Assembly: GCA_013054445.1 (NCBI GenBank)
Contig: JAAMPI010001065.1
Coordinates: 1 to 20,416 of the forward strand
DNA from: Cudoniella acicularis
Taxonomy: Eukaryota > Ascomycota > Leotiomycetes > Helotiales > Helotiaceae
DNA: 20,416 nt
Reading direction: 5' to 3'
Positions 1 to 9,985 of this stretch are shown one piece after another. A model generated the notes under the pieces. The model made no database searches. It was given only the letters and a program-made list of their open reading frames with translations, and was not told the DNA's origin. The translations under genes and the position numbers were made by a program. The stretch's first letter is position 1. Every line of letters begins with the position of its first letter.

Positions 1-1299
1 AGACGCTTTATACGCAACTGCCACCCCTGTCGTAGAGCTAGCGTCCCACGTGATAAGACCCCTGGATTCCTACACCCTCTACCTGTCCCCGACCGTCCCT
101 GGCAGCACGTGACTATNGACTTTAAGTCTATGCCAGTCGACAAGTATGGATTCGACGCTATATTTGTAACAATCGATAGACTAAGTAAGCAGGCTATCTC
201 GGAACCCTGCTATAAGACGATTACGGCCGAAGGCATGGCCCGACTCTATATCAAGAGCGTCTATCGATACTACGGACNAGCACAGTCTATCGTCTCGGAC
301 AGAGGACCTCAATTCGTCTCACAATTCTGGAAGGAACTATGTCGTATCCTAGGAATTAAGCTTAAGTTATCTACAGCCTACCACCCTCAAACAGACGGAC
401 AGACAGAGATTATGAACCAGTATCTAGACNAGCGACTACGCCCCTTTGTTAACTACTATCAAGATGACTGGTCAGAACTGCTTCCTATGATAGACTACGC
501 TCAGTTTACCCTACCACATAGTAGTATAGGCATGTCCCCATATGAGCTACAGAACGGCTACCTCCCCCGGACCTCCTTTGATTGGAATACCCCTACGGCT
601 ACGAGCGTCCAGGAACAGATTAGTCAAGACAAGGCGCGAGAGATAGCTAGCAGGATGCAGGACGCTATACAAAAGGGTAAGGACCTGATGGCTAAGGCTC
701 AAGCTAGAATGGAAAAGACTACGAACGAGTCTAGACGACCTGTCGACTTCGGAGTCGGGGATAAGGTCTGGGTCTCTACTAAGAACTGGAAGACTCAGCG
801 ACCTAGTCGCAAGCTAGACCACCAGATGGCAGGAGACTTCGAGATTACTAAGCAAGTTGGAAACTCGTACGAAGTCAAATTACCTGATTCTATTAAAGCC
901 CACAACGTCTTCTCACCGGACCGCCTCCGGAAGGCTGCCGACGACCCCCTGCCTGGACAGATAAACGACCCCCCACCACCTATAATAGTCAATACGGAAG
1001 AGGAGTGGGAGGTCCAAGAGATACTAGCGTCTAAGCTACAACGCAAGGCCCTCTTTTATAGAGCTTCCTGGATAGGCCACGACGAGGACCTAAATTGGTA
1101 CCCTGCCTCGGACTTTAAATACTCACCTCACAAGCTACGAGAGTTCCACCTACAATACCCAGCACAACCGGGACCTCCTAGGAAGCTAGCAGAATGGATT
1201 AAGGCATGGGAAGAGGGTAGAGACTCATACGACGAGCTAGACGACGATATAGCACTTCCTACACGCTTGAGGGCAAGCTTTTTTAAGAGGGGGGGGTGA
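1..1299 (+). CDS. Ty3/gypsy pol polyprotein, C-terminal part (integrase and chromodomain), 5' end outside window
   Basis: This is the end of a retrotransposon polyprotein. Its integrase inserts element cDNA into host chromosomes, and the chromodomain probably guides it to particular chromatin. The frame is open from base 1, so the gene starts outside the window. In order, the frame shows an N-C-H-P-C pair closing the HHCC zinc-binding domain (about 16-30) and the core Asp at 118-120. The second Asp is in SDRGPQF (298-300) and the Glu in TDGQTE (406-408), which completes the D,D-E triad. A chromodomain follows at about 1000-1165 ([10 protein letters not shown], then NWYPASDF). The domain order is that of fungal chromoviruses. 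Three N bases (117, 277, 430) leave three residues undetermined. At 430 the codon could read CAG or TAG. No definite stop or frameshift interrupts the frame, so the copy looks young. The stop lies right after the polypurine tract. Confidence 0.93.
   Translation, partial: RRFIRNCHPCRRASVPRDKTPGFLHPLPVPDRPWQHVTXDFKSMPVDKYGFDAIFVTIDRLSKQAISEPCYKTITAEGMARLYIKSVYRYYGXAQSIVSDRGPQFVSQFWKELCRILGIKLKLSTAYHPQTDGQTEIMNQYLDXRLRPFVNYYQDDWSELLPMIDYAQFTLPHSSIGMSPYELQNGYLPRTSFDWNTPTATSVQEQISQDKAREIASRMQDAIQKGKDLMAKAQARMEKTTNESRRPVDFGVGDKVWVSTKNWKTQRPSRKLDHQMAGDFEITKQVGNSYEVKLPDSIKAHNVFSPDRLRKAADDPLPGQINDPPPPIIVNTEEEWEVQEILASKLQRKALFYRASWIGHDEDLNWYPASDFKYSPHKLREFHLQYPAQPGPPRKLAEWIKAWEEGRDSYDELDDDIALPTRLRASFFKRGG
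1285..1296 (+). other. Polypurine tract, plus-strand primer of the retroelement
   Basis: The run AAGAGGGGGGGG lies directly before the 3' LTR and overlaps the last codons of pol. In LTR retroelements such a tract resists RNase H and primes plus-strand DNA synthesis. Its place between the integrase end and a TG-starting repeat supports the call. Confidence 0.8.
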
Positions 1300-1565
1300 T
1301 GTCACAGACCTAGTGCAACGCACAGTCCTGTGACTAGTGAGACTCAGACAGTGTGGCGCTATATGCGACAGGAGGCTGCGACACGTCCCCCTAACCCCTT
1401 ATCACGTGACCTCGCTTGCCAGTACTCACCTCCTGTATATAAGGCCCCTTCAGGGCCACCTCTCCTTCTTCTCTCCTCAGCTTAGTTTCTTCGTTAATAC
1501 AGCATCTTCTTGCAAATACGTCCCACGTGACGTCAGGGCCCTAGTGCCTTTGCAGAGCTGTAACA
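1300..1565 (+). repeat. 3' LTR of the gypsy element
   Basis: The left end TGTCACAG (1300-1307) and right end CTGTAACA (1558-1565) form an imperfect 8-bp terminal inverted repeat with the TG...CA ends expected of an LTR, about 266 bp long. It follows the polypurine tract by 3 bases, which are the pol stop codon TGA. The left end could instead be the TG at 1297. The matching 5' LTR and the target-site duplication cannot be checked because the other end of the element is outside the window. Confidence 0.72.
1436..1444 (+). promoter_or_regulatory. LTR TATA box
   Basis: TATATAAGG inside the LTR is a good match to a TATA box and sits about 130 bp before the LTR end, where a retroelement promoter is expected. 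In the 5' LTR this would drive element transcription. This 3' copy could drive outward reading into 1566 onward. Confidence 0.55.
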
Positions 1566-2743
1566 CATGGACGTAGAAAATCAGCCTGGGGCTGCGCGTC
1601 ATCAATCTCGAGGCTGGGTGCCGTGTCACAGATACATGAATCTCTATAGTACCTCTGTAGACGCCTCGAATGATCCTTTACTCCTTTTGCTAGTACTATT
1701 CGAGAATCAGTGCCGATGTAATTCTGCCTTGCTGGGATCTGCATGAATCTCCCAAAGCCACTGGATCTTAGTGTGACTCCTACTCCTCCCTAATGTCGCC
1801 GAGATGAGTCTGCCTTGTCTTCCCTCGATGATCCTAGAATCTTGGGGACCGAACATTGGTATAAACCCTGTTCCTGATGCTTTCACTCAGCATACATCCC
1901 ATGATCCTCAAGAAGCACACCAGCTGTCGTACCCCTTACAACCCTTGATACAGCTGCAGAGTCGTGCCGATATTGCCTGATCTTGCACAATACCTTGTCT
2001 AAGAGAAGCACCAGACGTTATATTCCCCTTGCTTAGTGCAACTTTGCTACTGGGAAGACTGTAACTCGTCTTGCATGAATAGTAGAACGCCTAGAAGGAG
2101 CTTTAGACGTTGATAGACTCCAGGATTCGTAGTACCGTCTTTTTGACAACTATACAGAATAATTTGTCGCCTGCTATAGCGAGGGCAATAGCTTGTATAT
2201 TTGAGTGCGAGTTCTTGTAGTATCGAAGTTGAATAAGTGTTCAAGTCATACACTCGTATGCGATGACGTTGAATTGGCGACATCGGTAATTTGTGAGGCT
2301 GAAAAACCTTAACCCAATCACGTGCGACTAGACTAGGGGGGGTCCAAATAGCTCTGGCACCCTTGATAAGTTTGTCAAGGGAGCGAGAACGGATACCATC
2401 ACCACATCTTGATAGGTTCAAAGAGGTTGCTGTGTTCCAGACTGACAGGCATCAGCAAGATTTTATATTTAGACAATACAGAAACTATAACCGATTCGCG
2501 AGGGGGCCAGAAAAGGATCCTGAGTATGATCCAGCTGACTCATCAGCATGCTCAGGATTTAGGACGCTGCTCAAGTTAGAGCAGCAACTGCTCAGGTCCA
2601 AAGACGGAAATGGAAAGTGCTCATGTCGAGATTCCGATATCGAACTCGCTGTTTCTCTATTCAAAATATATCTAAACTTGAAGATATGTACTCGAATGTA
2701 ATAAAAGAATCATCTAGGCCGTTTCGGCATTTTTTATGTTGAT
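1566..2743. other. Gene-poor stretch after the LTR; possible decayed repeat debris
   Basis: No gene could be supported. The longest open stretches are 2047-2421 on the minus strand and 2363-2701 on the plus strand. They overlap tail to tail, do not match a family I recognise and show no convincing splice signals. All minus-strand frames from 1570 to 2040 hold several stops. Lying beside an LTR element, this may be the remains of older repeats, but that is inference. Confidence 0.4.
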
Positions 2744-5001
2744 TTAAACAGGACAAAGTCTACCATTTTGGGTGGGGAGGCCAGTGAGTTGACCTGTAAT
2801 GTACCAGTTCTCTGATCCAACACCAGTTGGAGTGTAAAAGAGACCAGTGGGATCAATCTTCTGTTTGAACGCATACAACCTTGCATAGTTGGTGCCATAG
2901 AAAGCTAAACGAAGTCAGTAAAGTCAATGTCTATGTGAGTAAGGATCACGTACCTTGTTGGAAATTTGGCTCAGAAATATCACCCTCACTCATGTAGGCA
3001 CCAGCTCCAGGGGAGGCATTTCGCCACAGCTGCATCCAGTTGTTCGTGAGGTTCTCCGAGGCGGCAACAATTACAGAGTCGTTCGCAATTGGACTCCAGA
3101 CAGTGGCCAGGATGGCATGTAGAGTAGTCTCGCGCCATGCTGGATTGATAGAGTTTTCTGACCCATCATTCTCTGCTGCAGCGACGTTGAAAGCGAGGAG
3201 CGAGCCACCCGCCTCAATTGTTGTCTGAATAGCTCCAAAGGTGGCATTGAGTGAGGTTTCACTTGCCCAGTTGGTCTTTGGCCATAATCGCGAGGCAGTC
3301 TTGATGAATGTTACTCCAACAGACTCGAGAGGGAATACTGCCCACCAAGCGTCGTAGAAATTGTCGTACTGGGTAATCACTGGAGTGACGGTGATACCAA
3401 GAGCTGCAAGACGTGTAAGCCAAGGAGTAACCAAGGTTTGGAGCTCAGTCTTGGTCAGGTTAGGGGCGAACATTGGTGCAAGGCCAAAGGAGTAGGCATT
3501 GGCTCCAGTGGCGCCAGAGGTGAAGTATGCATAGGTTCCAGCATTTGTATAGTCGAGCAAGTAGTCAAAATATGCTCGTACTCCAGCCCAGAAGACAGTT
3601 GATGAGACGTTTGAGCTTGTTGCAAAGCTCAATTGCATCGTTGTAACTGGGAAAGTTGGAAAGGCCTTGACGGTAATGGAAGTCATCACTCCGAACATCC
3701 CCCCTCCGCCTCCTCGAAGCGCCCAAAATAGATCGCTGTTAGATTCTTCGGTTGCTGTAACAAATCTTCCGTCTGGGGTGACGACTTCAATTGCAAGCAC
3801 TTGGTCGGCAGCCATGCCGAGTAAGCTAGACAGTGGGGAATGACCGCCACCCGCCATGAATCCACCCGCAACGCCCACGGTCTGAGCACTCATTAGCTGC
3901 GATCGCGGAAATTTTTCAAAACAATGACTTACTCGACCTTCCCCGCCTACAACGGTCACACCATAATCCCTAGCTGCTTCATATACCTCATATGCCTGAA
4001 CACCAGCTGCCATCTTAACAGCCTTCCCGCTATAGGAAGAGCTGCTATATTCTGGGATGTAGGTGATGTCTTTGAGATTGTGGGTCCCTTGAATAATGTG
4101 TTAACTATTAGGCATTTAAACAGAATGAGTGGTTACCAACAAATTGAAAGAGCTCCTGCTCCTGCACTTTTGCCGTTGAAGTCATGGCCAGTGTTCTTGA
4201 TAACCAGCCTCAAGTTGGCATTGCGAGCGAAGTTGACAGCGAGTTGGATCTGAGCAACATTGCTGACATTGATGGCATAGCTAGGATAGCCACCTAACGT
4301 GCAGTTTTGAGTAGGGTCGGTTGTTGGCATGCAAGTTCGTCCCTCGTAAAGAGGCCACATGACTGAGGTTGGGTCCGCCGCGCTAAGTAAACGTTAAAAT
4401 CACGAGGTTGTGGGGACTTTGAAAGGAAAACTCCTACTGCAAGGTACTATTCTCCCAATCATTCGAGATGTAGGTGCACTCTGCCGCATTCTCAACAGTA
4501 GGCCAATCATTATAGCATGGAGCAGCCAATGGAATTGTCTTGATTAAGCTATTGCCCAAAAGCAAATCAAAGATCCACCAAACCAAAGTCGATGGCCATG
4601 CGGCATCTCCCGGGAAGACTTTGCATCCGGTAGATGACCGTTTCTCAACAGATGTTTCATCAGCACCAAAGGCAAACAATGAGGCGTTAACCAAGTTGAT
4701 ATTTGATAGATTGGCCACAACATCTTCCGTCAACTGAATAGTTTCTGGAGCAAACAAAGCCGCCGCAGAGTCTGATGTAGCATTCGAAACGACAGCAGCT
4801 GCAGGAGCGAGCGAAGAAGCATTAACATCTATTTCAAAAGTTAACGAATTGATCTACGTGCATCGGGGATGTTAACTTCTTCTCACCAACAGTGGTGCTG
4901 TCAACCGTGATGGTGGCTGCACTCTGTGCCCTGACACATGGCAGAATACATGGCAGAGCCAGTAATGAAGCTGCCAGCCACGACCGGGATGAAACATGCA
5001 T
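2744..5001 (-). CDS. Secreted FAD-linked oxidase (PCMH/BBE type, isoamyl alcohol oxidase-like), six exons
   Basis: Predicted secreted flavoprotein oxidase of the VAO/berberine-bridge superfamily, nearest to fungal MreA-like isoamyl alcohol oxidases; its substrate cannot be told. Exons: 5001-4887, 4828-4438, 4382-4141, 4087-3933, 3881-2954, 2904-2744. They join in phase to give 663 residues. Residues 1-26 form a signal peptide (hydrophobic core, then VRA-Q). [12 protein letters not shown] motif starts at Cys107. The FAD domain runs from about residue 196; [10 protein letters not shown] carries His235, the likely covalent FAD site. TVGVAGG (302-308) and GGGHSPLSS follow. No cysteine stands at the second linkage position of bicovalent enzymes. 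A BBE tail ([13 protein letters not shown], then DPTGLF) ends the protein. The 51-nt intron at 3932-3882 is in frame and easily misread as coding. The intron at 4140-4088 has a weak GTTGGT donor but restores the family motif GALSIWTHNLKDI. Exact substrate unknown, family call firm. Confidence 0.92.
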
Positions 5002-6390
5002 CGTGTCACCGAGAGACGGTTCGGAGAATATCTCGAGGGCTGATCTTTCAACTCGTCGAGGCAGCTAAGGTCGGGAAAAGTTGGCGGGAAAATGATGGCA
5101 GGGTTGTTAGCCAAGTGGAATTCGAGCAGCACCTTCACAATGATATATCTTTTGATGGTGGGACCTCCTCCTCCAAATTTCGATAAAACTATTGTGAAGT
5201 CCGTCCCAGAACAACTCTAGGGTGACATCTAGATGGTCTATTGTTTTTTTTCTCGGGGCTGTAGCCTTCTAAGGGGTGTTCTGGAAACAAAACCGTTTGC
5301 ATGAAGCCCCCCGCTTCTTAATTTGGGAGAATGATCCTTCCGCCGCTGAATTGATTTTCCAGCATGAAATCGGACGATGGGAACGTGGCATTCGGCAGGC
5401 CCAAGTTCAACCAACACGACCCCAGACTTGGCGAAATGATCCAATCGGTTTCCAACCAACTTGAAAATCGGAGCTGAAATGGCGAGTCATGTGGACACAC
5501 CCTGGTTCGGCCCTGGTGCCTCGCAGAGGGGTACGTTATTGCCATGCTCAAACCCAGTAAGTGATTCGGAGAAAGCTCCTAGAATGTGCACCGACCCGTT
5601 GCTTCCCCTGCATGCGTGTGATAACGGCTACCGGAAACCATCCAATAAGTGGCGAACCAGCCCCTCGGATATCCTGCAACGAGTAACCGTTGAAATCCTG
5701 TTATCAAATGTCTTGGTTCAGTAGCACCATGTCAGATTTTAGCGTCCCCTTCGTCCCGTTCCCCCTCCCGTAATCGGCCCACATTTTAACTTGAAGTCTA
5801 AACTTCAAGTAGATCTACCGGTATCAGTAACGGGTGGAAGTTATTTTTCTTAACTTTGGGTCTGTGAAGAAAACCTTTCCAACGATATAAATCACATCGT
5901 GCTGCTAATCCATTTATGTTGACGCATGTGAAAATACGCAAGGCTGAGGCAGAGGTGTGGCACCAACATTTCCTGTATCTTGGTGGTCGGACCCCGTGGA
6001 GCTGGGGGTCCCTGGGCATTTCCGTCTTCTCGTTCTTCTAATTCGCCAATCATAACTGGAATCCAGGTTATTTCTTAGGGCTTTCCGGGGAGGCCGGAAG
6101 ATATCCGTGTAGAGACGAGCGGAGCTACTGCCTTCCCCAGGATTATCGCCACTACTTGTACATTAAAACGCCTTTAGTATGCATTATTGGGCGTCGCTGC
6201 GACGCTGTCTCTTCGTCAGCAGGTCGACTGGTCAAAGCGCGAGACAGGATTCTCCAGCATTGTTGCAAGCGATCGATGGGATTCAGAACGAAACCGACCA
6301 TCTGGGAACTGTTATAGAGATGGTAGGTGATTGATCATCTTTTAATCCAATTCCTTGGAACCAAAACAACGTGGAGGAAGCACACGAACA
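5002..6390. other. Divergent intergenic region (oxidase / rhodopsin-domain gene)
   Basis: This 1.4-kb stretch separates two divergently read genes, so it should hold both promoters. Short open frames on both strands (for example 5461-5724 plus, 5318-5551 minus) overlap each other and resemble no family I know. No clear TATA box was found close to either start. The one structured element seen is the inverted repeat at 5789-5810. Confidence 0.5.
5789..5810. repeat. Perfect 9-bp inverted repeat with 4-nt centre
   Basis: The arm ACTTGAAGT (5789-5797) is followed by CTAA and the exact reverse complement ACTTCAAGT (5802-5810). It lies about 580 bp before the rhodopsin-domain start and 790 bp before the oxidase start. 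It could be a dimeric transcription-factor site or a small hairpin, but its function is not known. Confidence 0.6.
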
Positions 6391-7819
6391 ATGGAAGACC
6401 CCACAAGCGGCCTGCAGAATGCTGCGCTTTTCATCACTGTATTTTTTCCAGTCCTCGCTCTGATAGTGGTAATCCTTCGTACATATGGCAGATGGACCGG
6501 GGATGTGTTTGGATGGGATGACAGCATTATTTTGCTTGCGATGGTAAGAGGGAGAAAATTCGAAATGTTGACACTTTTGCTAACCACAATCTCGCAACAG
6601 GCCATGAGCATAGGGGAGACATATGTTACTTGGATGTGTTTGTACTCCTTCGCGTAAAGCTTTCCGCATCGAGCTAATTCTTCAGATATAAAACTGAATT
6701 ACATCGGAATCCATATACAATACGTGCCAAAGCATGATCCCGTTCTAGCGCTCAAGGTAGGCGTTCACTAAATTTGCGCAATGGTGAGAATGCTAACAAT
6801 TCGTAAGTATACATATTTAGTTCCGGTCCTGTACAACCCAATTCTTGCCATTGTCAAGAATTCCATGCTTGTATTTCTTCTACGCATCTCTGGCAGTCGC
6901 GACTCTGTTCGATATTCGATATATGCACTAATGGCCGTCAATACTGCTTCGATGATTGCTATCTTCTTCACACTCATTTTCCAGTGTACCCCGATTGAAT
7001 ACAATTGGAATTCTTCTATCAATGGCCATTGTATCGAAGAAGGCACGTTCTATGTCAGCAGCGCTTGCGTGACAATCTTTACGGATTTCTTCATCCTTGC
7101 GATTCCATTCTGGATTGTCATGGGCCTGAGAATGTCAATGAGAAAAAAGATCGCAGTTGTTGGCGTGTTCTTCATTGGTGGAATGTAAGTTCAGCCAATA
7201 ATTTGTCGTCTAAATTTGCATGTTTGTGCTAACATGTTCAAGTGTCACTGTTGTAGGCATTGTACGAGTAGTCCTCCTTGTCCAAGGATTCTTCTATCCC
7301 AACCGGCTCGAAACCGACTATACATACAATATTGGGTTCTGCATCTCCGCAATCGAGACGAATTTGGCCATTGTGGCAGCCTCATGTCCAGCTTTGAGGC
7401 CTCTATTTAAGCGGTGGTTCCCAAGACTGTTCTCAGCTCCGATGGATTTGGAGTTTAACACTCCTTACGAAGGGCCAAACCAATGGCCGGCCAGAAGCTC
7501 AGCGAAATCCACTGGCAAAAGCAAAAGCAGCACCATATCTAGTGCATTATCCAGCAACATTACCACGAAAAGCAAGAGTACATTTAGGAGTAAGAGTGGC
7601 GATAAGTTCGAGTTGAATACCATGCGAGGGGTGGCCGAGATTCCAGGGGAAGAACAAAGGGGGGAAAGCGAGGAGGAAATAATGACAATGGATGGCATTG
7701 TGAAGACGACAAATGTCAGTGTGCAGTACGTACATAGAGAGGAAGGGCGGAATGATGGCGATTCAAGTAAAGCTGAGACTATGGACTACGGCGTGCGGAC
7801 GAGTGTGGAGTCTTTGTGA
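6391..7819 (+). CDS. Rhodopsin-domain integral membrane protein, five exons
   Basis: Predicted seven-helix membrane protein of the large fungal rhodopsin-domain family (Fung_rhodopsin type, which includes PTH11-like receptor candidates). Its ligand and role are unknown. Exons: 6391-6543, 6601-6637, 6686-6756, 6808-7184, 7243-7819, giving 404 residues. The ATG at 6391 is the first in frame; the frame upstream opens only on a TTG. Helix 1 is at about residues 11-32, then GWDD (41-44). The middle holds YIGIHIQYVP and YNPILAIVK, and a FQCTP...YNWN segment. Later helices include TDFFILAIPFWIVMGL and VGIVRVVLLV. The last, IETNLAIVAASCPALRPL, is the family's final signature. From about residue 277 a hydrophilic tail rich in Ser, Lys and Glu runs to the end and is probably cytoplasmic. 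The introns are 48-58 nt. The 51-nt intron 6757-6807 has a CTAAC branch site; intron 6638-6685 has a GTTTGT donor but is needed for YIKLNYIGIH. Confidence 0.9.
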
Positions 7820-7867
7820 GATTCCCGTCGGTACCACAGCTCGTTTGGAGTTAAAAGTGAAATTTGG

Positions 7868-7891
7868 TTGTATGATTGTATGATTGTATGA
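7868..7891 (+). repeat. Three perfect tandem copies of TTGTATGA
   Basis: The 8-mer TTGTATGA is repeated three times without a mismatch about 50 bp after the rhodopsin-domain stop codon, so it probably lies in the 3' untranslated region of that gene. It may be a simple microsatellite. Confidence 0.85.
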
Positions 7892-8326
7892 GCGTGGCGT
7901 CCTGGGAGTTTGTAGCGTTCATCCGGTAGGGTGACTTTGCCAGTACTCTATATAGTCAGAGTGCTTAGCTTCTAATGAAATGAACTGTGCGAAATTATTC
8001 CCCAAGTTTTTTTAGTGAGCTTTTTTTCTGAAGTTTTCTTAGCAAATTGCCAAAGTATTTACCCATCATGATCCATAAAATTCTACTATCAATCACGAAC
8101 TCGCGGGGAAATGTGAGGTTTTCTCTGAAGCTTATAAAAATAAGCTTAAAGGACGACAAAGCTCTTTTGGGAACAGATCGCGATGATGTCGTGCTTGACG
8201 ATCAATTCAGGGTCCTGCAAGGCAACAGTAGCAGCAGATCTTGACGTTGCAGTCACTGGTGCCTCTGGTAGGTTGATGACTGGCAGTAAAGCGAATATCA
8301 CTGTGACTACAGGGAAACTTAGTGAT

Positions 8327-8345
8327 GTTACCCTACGCGGGTAAC
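8327..8345. repeat. Short hairpin, 7-bp perfect stem
   Basis: GTTACCC (8327-8333), loop TACGC, then GGGTAAC (8339-8345). The stem is GC-rich for its surroundings. No gene end lies beside it, so a terminator role is not supported. It could be the end of a small decayed element. Confidence 0.5.
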
Positions 8346-9343
8346 CAATATTCTGGGCTCACCCCCTCCCCTTTTCCCCTATAATCGCTTAGCACTATGC
8401 CTCCAACTGTGCTCCATGGGGACAGAAAAAGCGATAGTGATTGGCGCCTTAAAAATCGTCGCAAATAGCGAAATAAAACGACAAAACACTATTCGAAATA
8501 TAATTTGTTGGCTCTGTATGCTAACTAGGCCCCAAGGAGTCGTTTGAATTTTGTTCTGTATTTTTGCGATTTTCCTTGTGGCTGTAGAGTCCTGATATTG
8601 GTAGTCCATGGGCTCCAAAACCTGCCTTCACTCCCCATGGAGCTGTGTACGTACTGTACAAGTAAAAATGCGCGCATTCCGCGCAATGTACGTTTATAAG
8701 GGTTAAATATTAAATTTCATCCTCGCACTAACCATAACTCCTTTGTTGCTGCAGTTGAATTTTCTAAATAAAGGCCCGAGTTGCGCACTAGGTTCTTGTA
8801 CAGTACTATGACAGGATGGTGGTAGTGCGTATTCCATCCGAGGACTTGAGGCTGCATTTTTAGTAATGAAAGCGCTGAAAGAAAAGCTATTAGCGTAAAA
8901 GTTAGCAACTAGAAGCCTGTAAGCGCCTACAACTTTGCGCCGAGCCATTTCCTTTCCGCACCTAACAATTAACACTCGAATCTTTTACTATGAAGCTAGT
9001 ATGAACAATTCGGAGATGTTGAATAATTGTGCGATCGTGATGTTCTTCAAAACAAATTATTTTTGTCGCGAAAGAGGAGGTCGCAATGCCCTGTCCTTTC
9101 CGTCCTTCAGGGGAGCTCATGTTGGGTTCAGGGTGCCAAGCGAAAGGCATTATAGGGGAAGGGTTCCCAAAATATAGGCAACCCCTTCAATGCTTCGCGG
9201 AGCAACTGCCAAGCTTGAAACATCCTAAGCCGCGTAATCACACCTTCCTATCTGTCACAAATCAGATTCATTTTAAATTTCAATACATTTCATAAGCTCA
9301 TGCCCGTTTGGGTTGCAATTGTTGGTGCTGACTGTGTCACGAC

Positions 9344-9985
9344 TCATGCCGAATAGAGTCTGTAGACGAAGTGCTGATATTTTTAACCGCGCGTCGCGAA
9401 CTCGGTAGTACCACCCACATGCTCCAACAAGTAGTCAATTTGAATTTCCTCTTTTGAAAGCATGCAGATATCTGATTCCAAAGTCGTACCTGGGCCAATA
9501 CTCTCGTGGAAAGGAAACTTGACGTCTCCACTGGACAGAAGTTCTTAAAGAGCGGCTTCAATTTTCATTGCGTCAAGTTTTTCTAGATCAGCGTATTCCT
9601 ACAGCTTCTTAACAAGAATTGGATTCTTAGCTGCATCAAGACGGCCAGTCTAAGACTCTCTATGCTATTAAGTCTAGCCTATTATATGCATCTCCAGCTC
9701 CAAATCCAGGGAACAGAAGCGACTTTCATTTCACCCCTTTTTAAACCGTCGTTTAATACGCGAGTACCCCGCTTCGCCCCCTTTTCTCCGACCCTCGGGT
9801 TTTTGGCCTGACATATAAATTCCATAAGGTACGAAGCTAATTTGAGTGCTATTGGGAGCTTCAATGATCCGGGATACCTGAAGGTTCAATGAATGCGAAG
9901 AGATAAACTACCGTGGATCCAACGCACCGTAAGTTAACGCTTTTCCAGTAAGATCTTGAAAATTCACTTCAACACTTGAAAAGCA
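9344..9985 (-). pseudogene. Broken gene with stop codons that fit C-to-T (RIP-like) mutation; product not recognised
   Basis: One reading frame on the minus strand reads as real protein from about 9958 down to a final stop at 9346-9344, but it is cut by stops. Upstream it reads DLTGKALTYGALDPR, stop at 9910-9908, then IIEAPNSTQISFVPYGIYM. After a stop-filled stretch (about 9735-9645), TGRLDAAKNPILVKKL precedes a stop at 9601-9599. EYADLEKLDAMKIEAAL precedes a stop at 9547-9545. Sensible sequence then runs to LLEHVGGTTEFATRG before a stop at 9385-9383, followed by KYQHFVYRLYSA. The upstream and downstream parts share one frame. Each of the four listed stops is TAG or TAA and could come from CAG or CAA by one C-to-T change, the mark of repeat-induced point mutation. 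The stop-filled middle may include a former intron. I do not recognise the family. The 5' limit is uncertain. Confidence 0.6.

Larger units (their letters stand above)
7820..9343. other. AT-rich gene-poor stretch with small repeats and palindromes
   Basis: No gene could be supported. The stretch holds a triplet 8-mer repeat (7868-7891), a hairpin (8327-8345), a 12-bp inverted pair GCTCCATGGGGA (8411-8422 and 8632-8643) and a second 12-bp inverted pair GTACTGTACAAG (8651-8662 and 8795-8806). A short plus frame with an ATG at 8183 runs 53 codons to 8344 and reads plausibly as protein. The opposite strand is open there too, so neither is called as a gene. Confidence 0.45.

Noticed and set aside
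2047..2421. Minus-strand open frame of 124 codons as a gene or copia-type fragment
   Set aside because: I tried to match it and its neighbouring frames to reverse transcriptase and RNase H motifs and found none that hold up, and flanking frames are full of stops.
2363..2701. Plus-strand open frame of 112 codons as a gene
   Set aside because: No recognisable domain, no ATG-linked context, no splice partners, and it overlaps an opposing open frame.
8183..8344. Short plus frame with two leading ATGs (53 codons) as a small gene
   Set aside because: The complementary strand is also open with equally plausible residues, there is no signal peptide or known motif, and it runs into the hairpin at 8327-8345.
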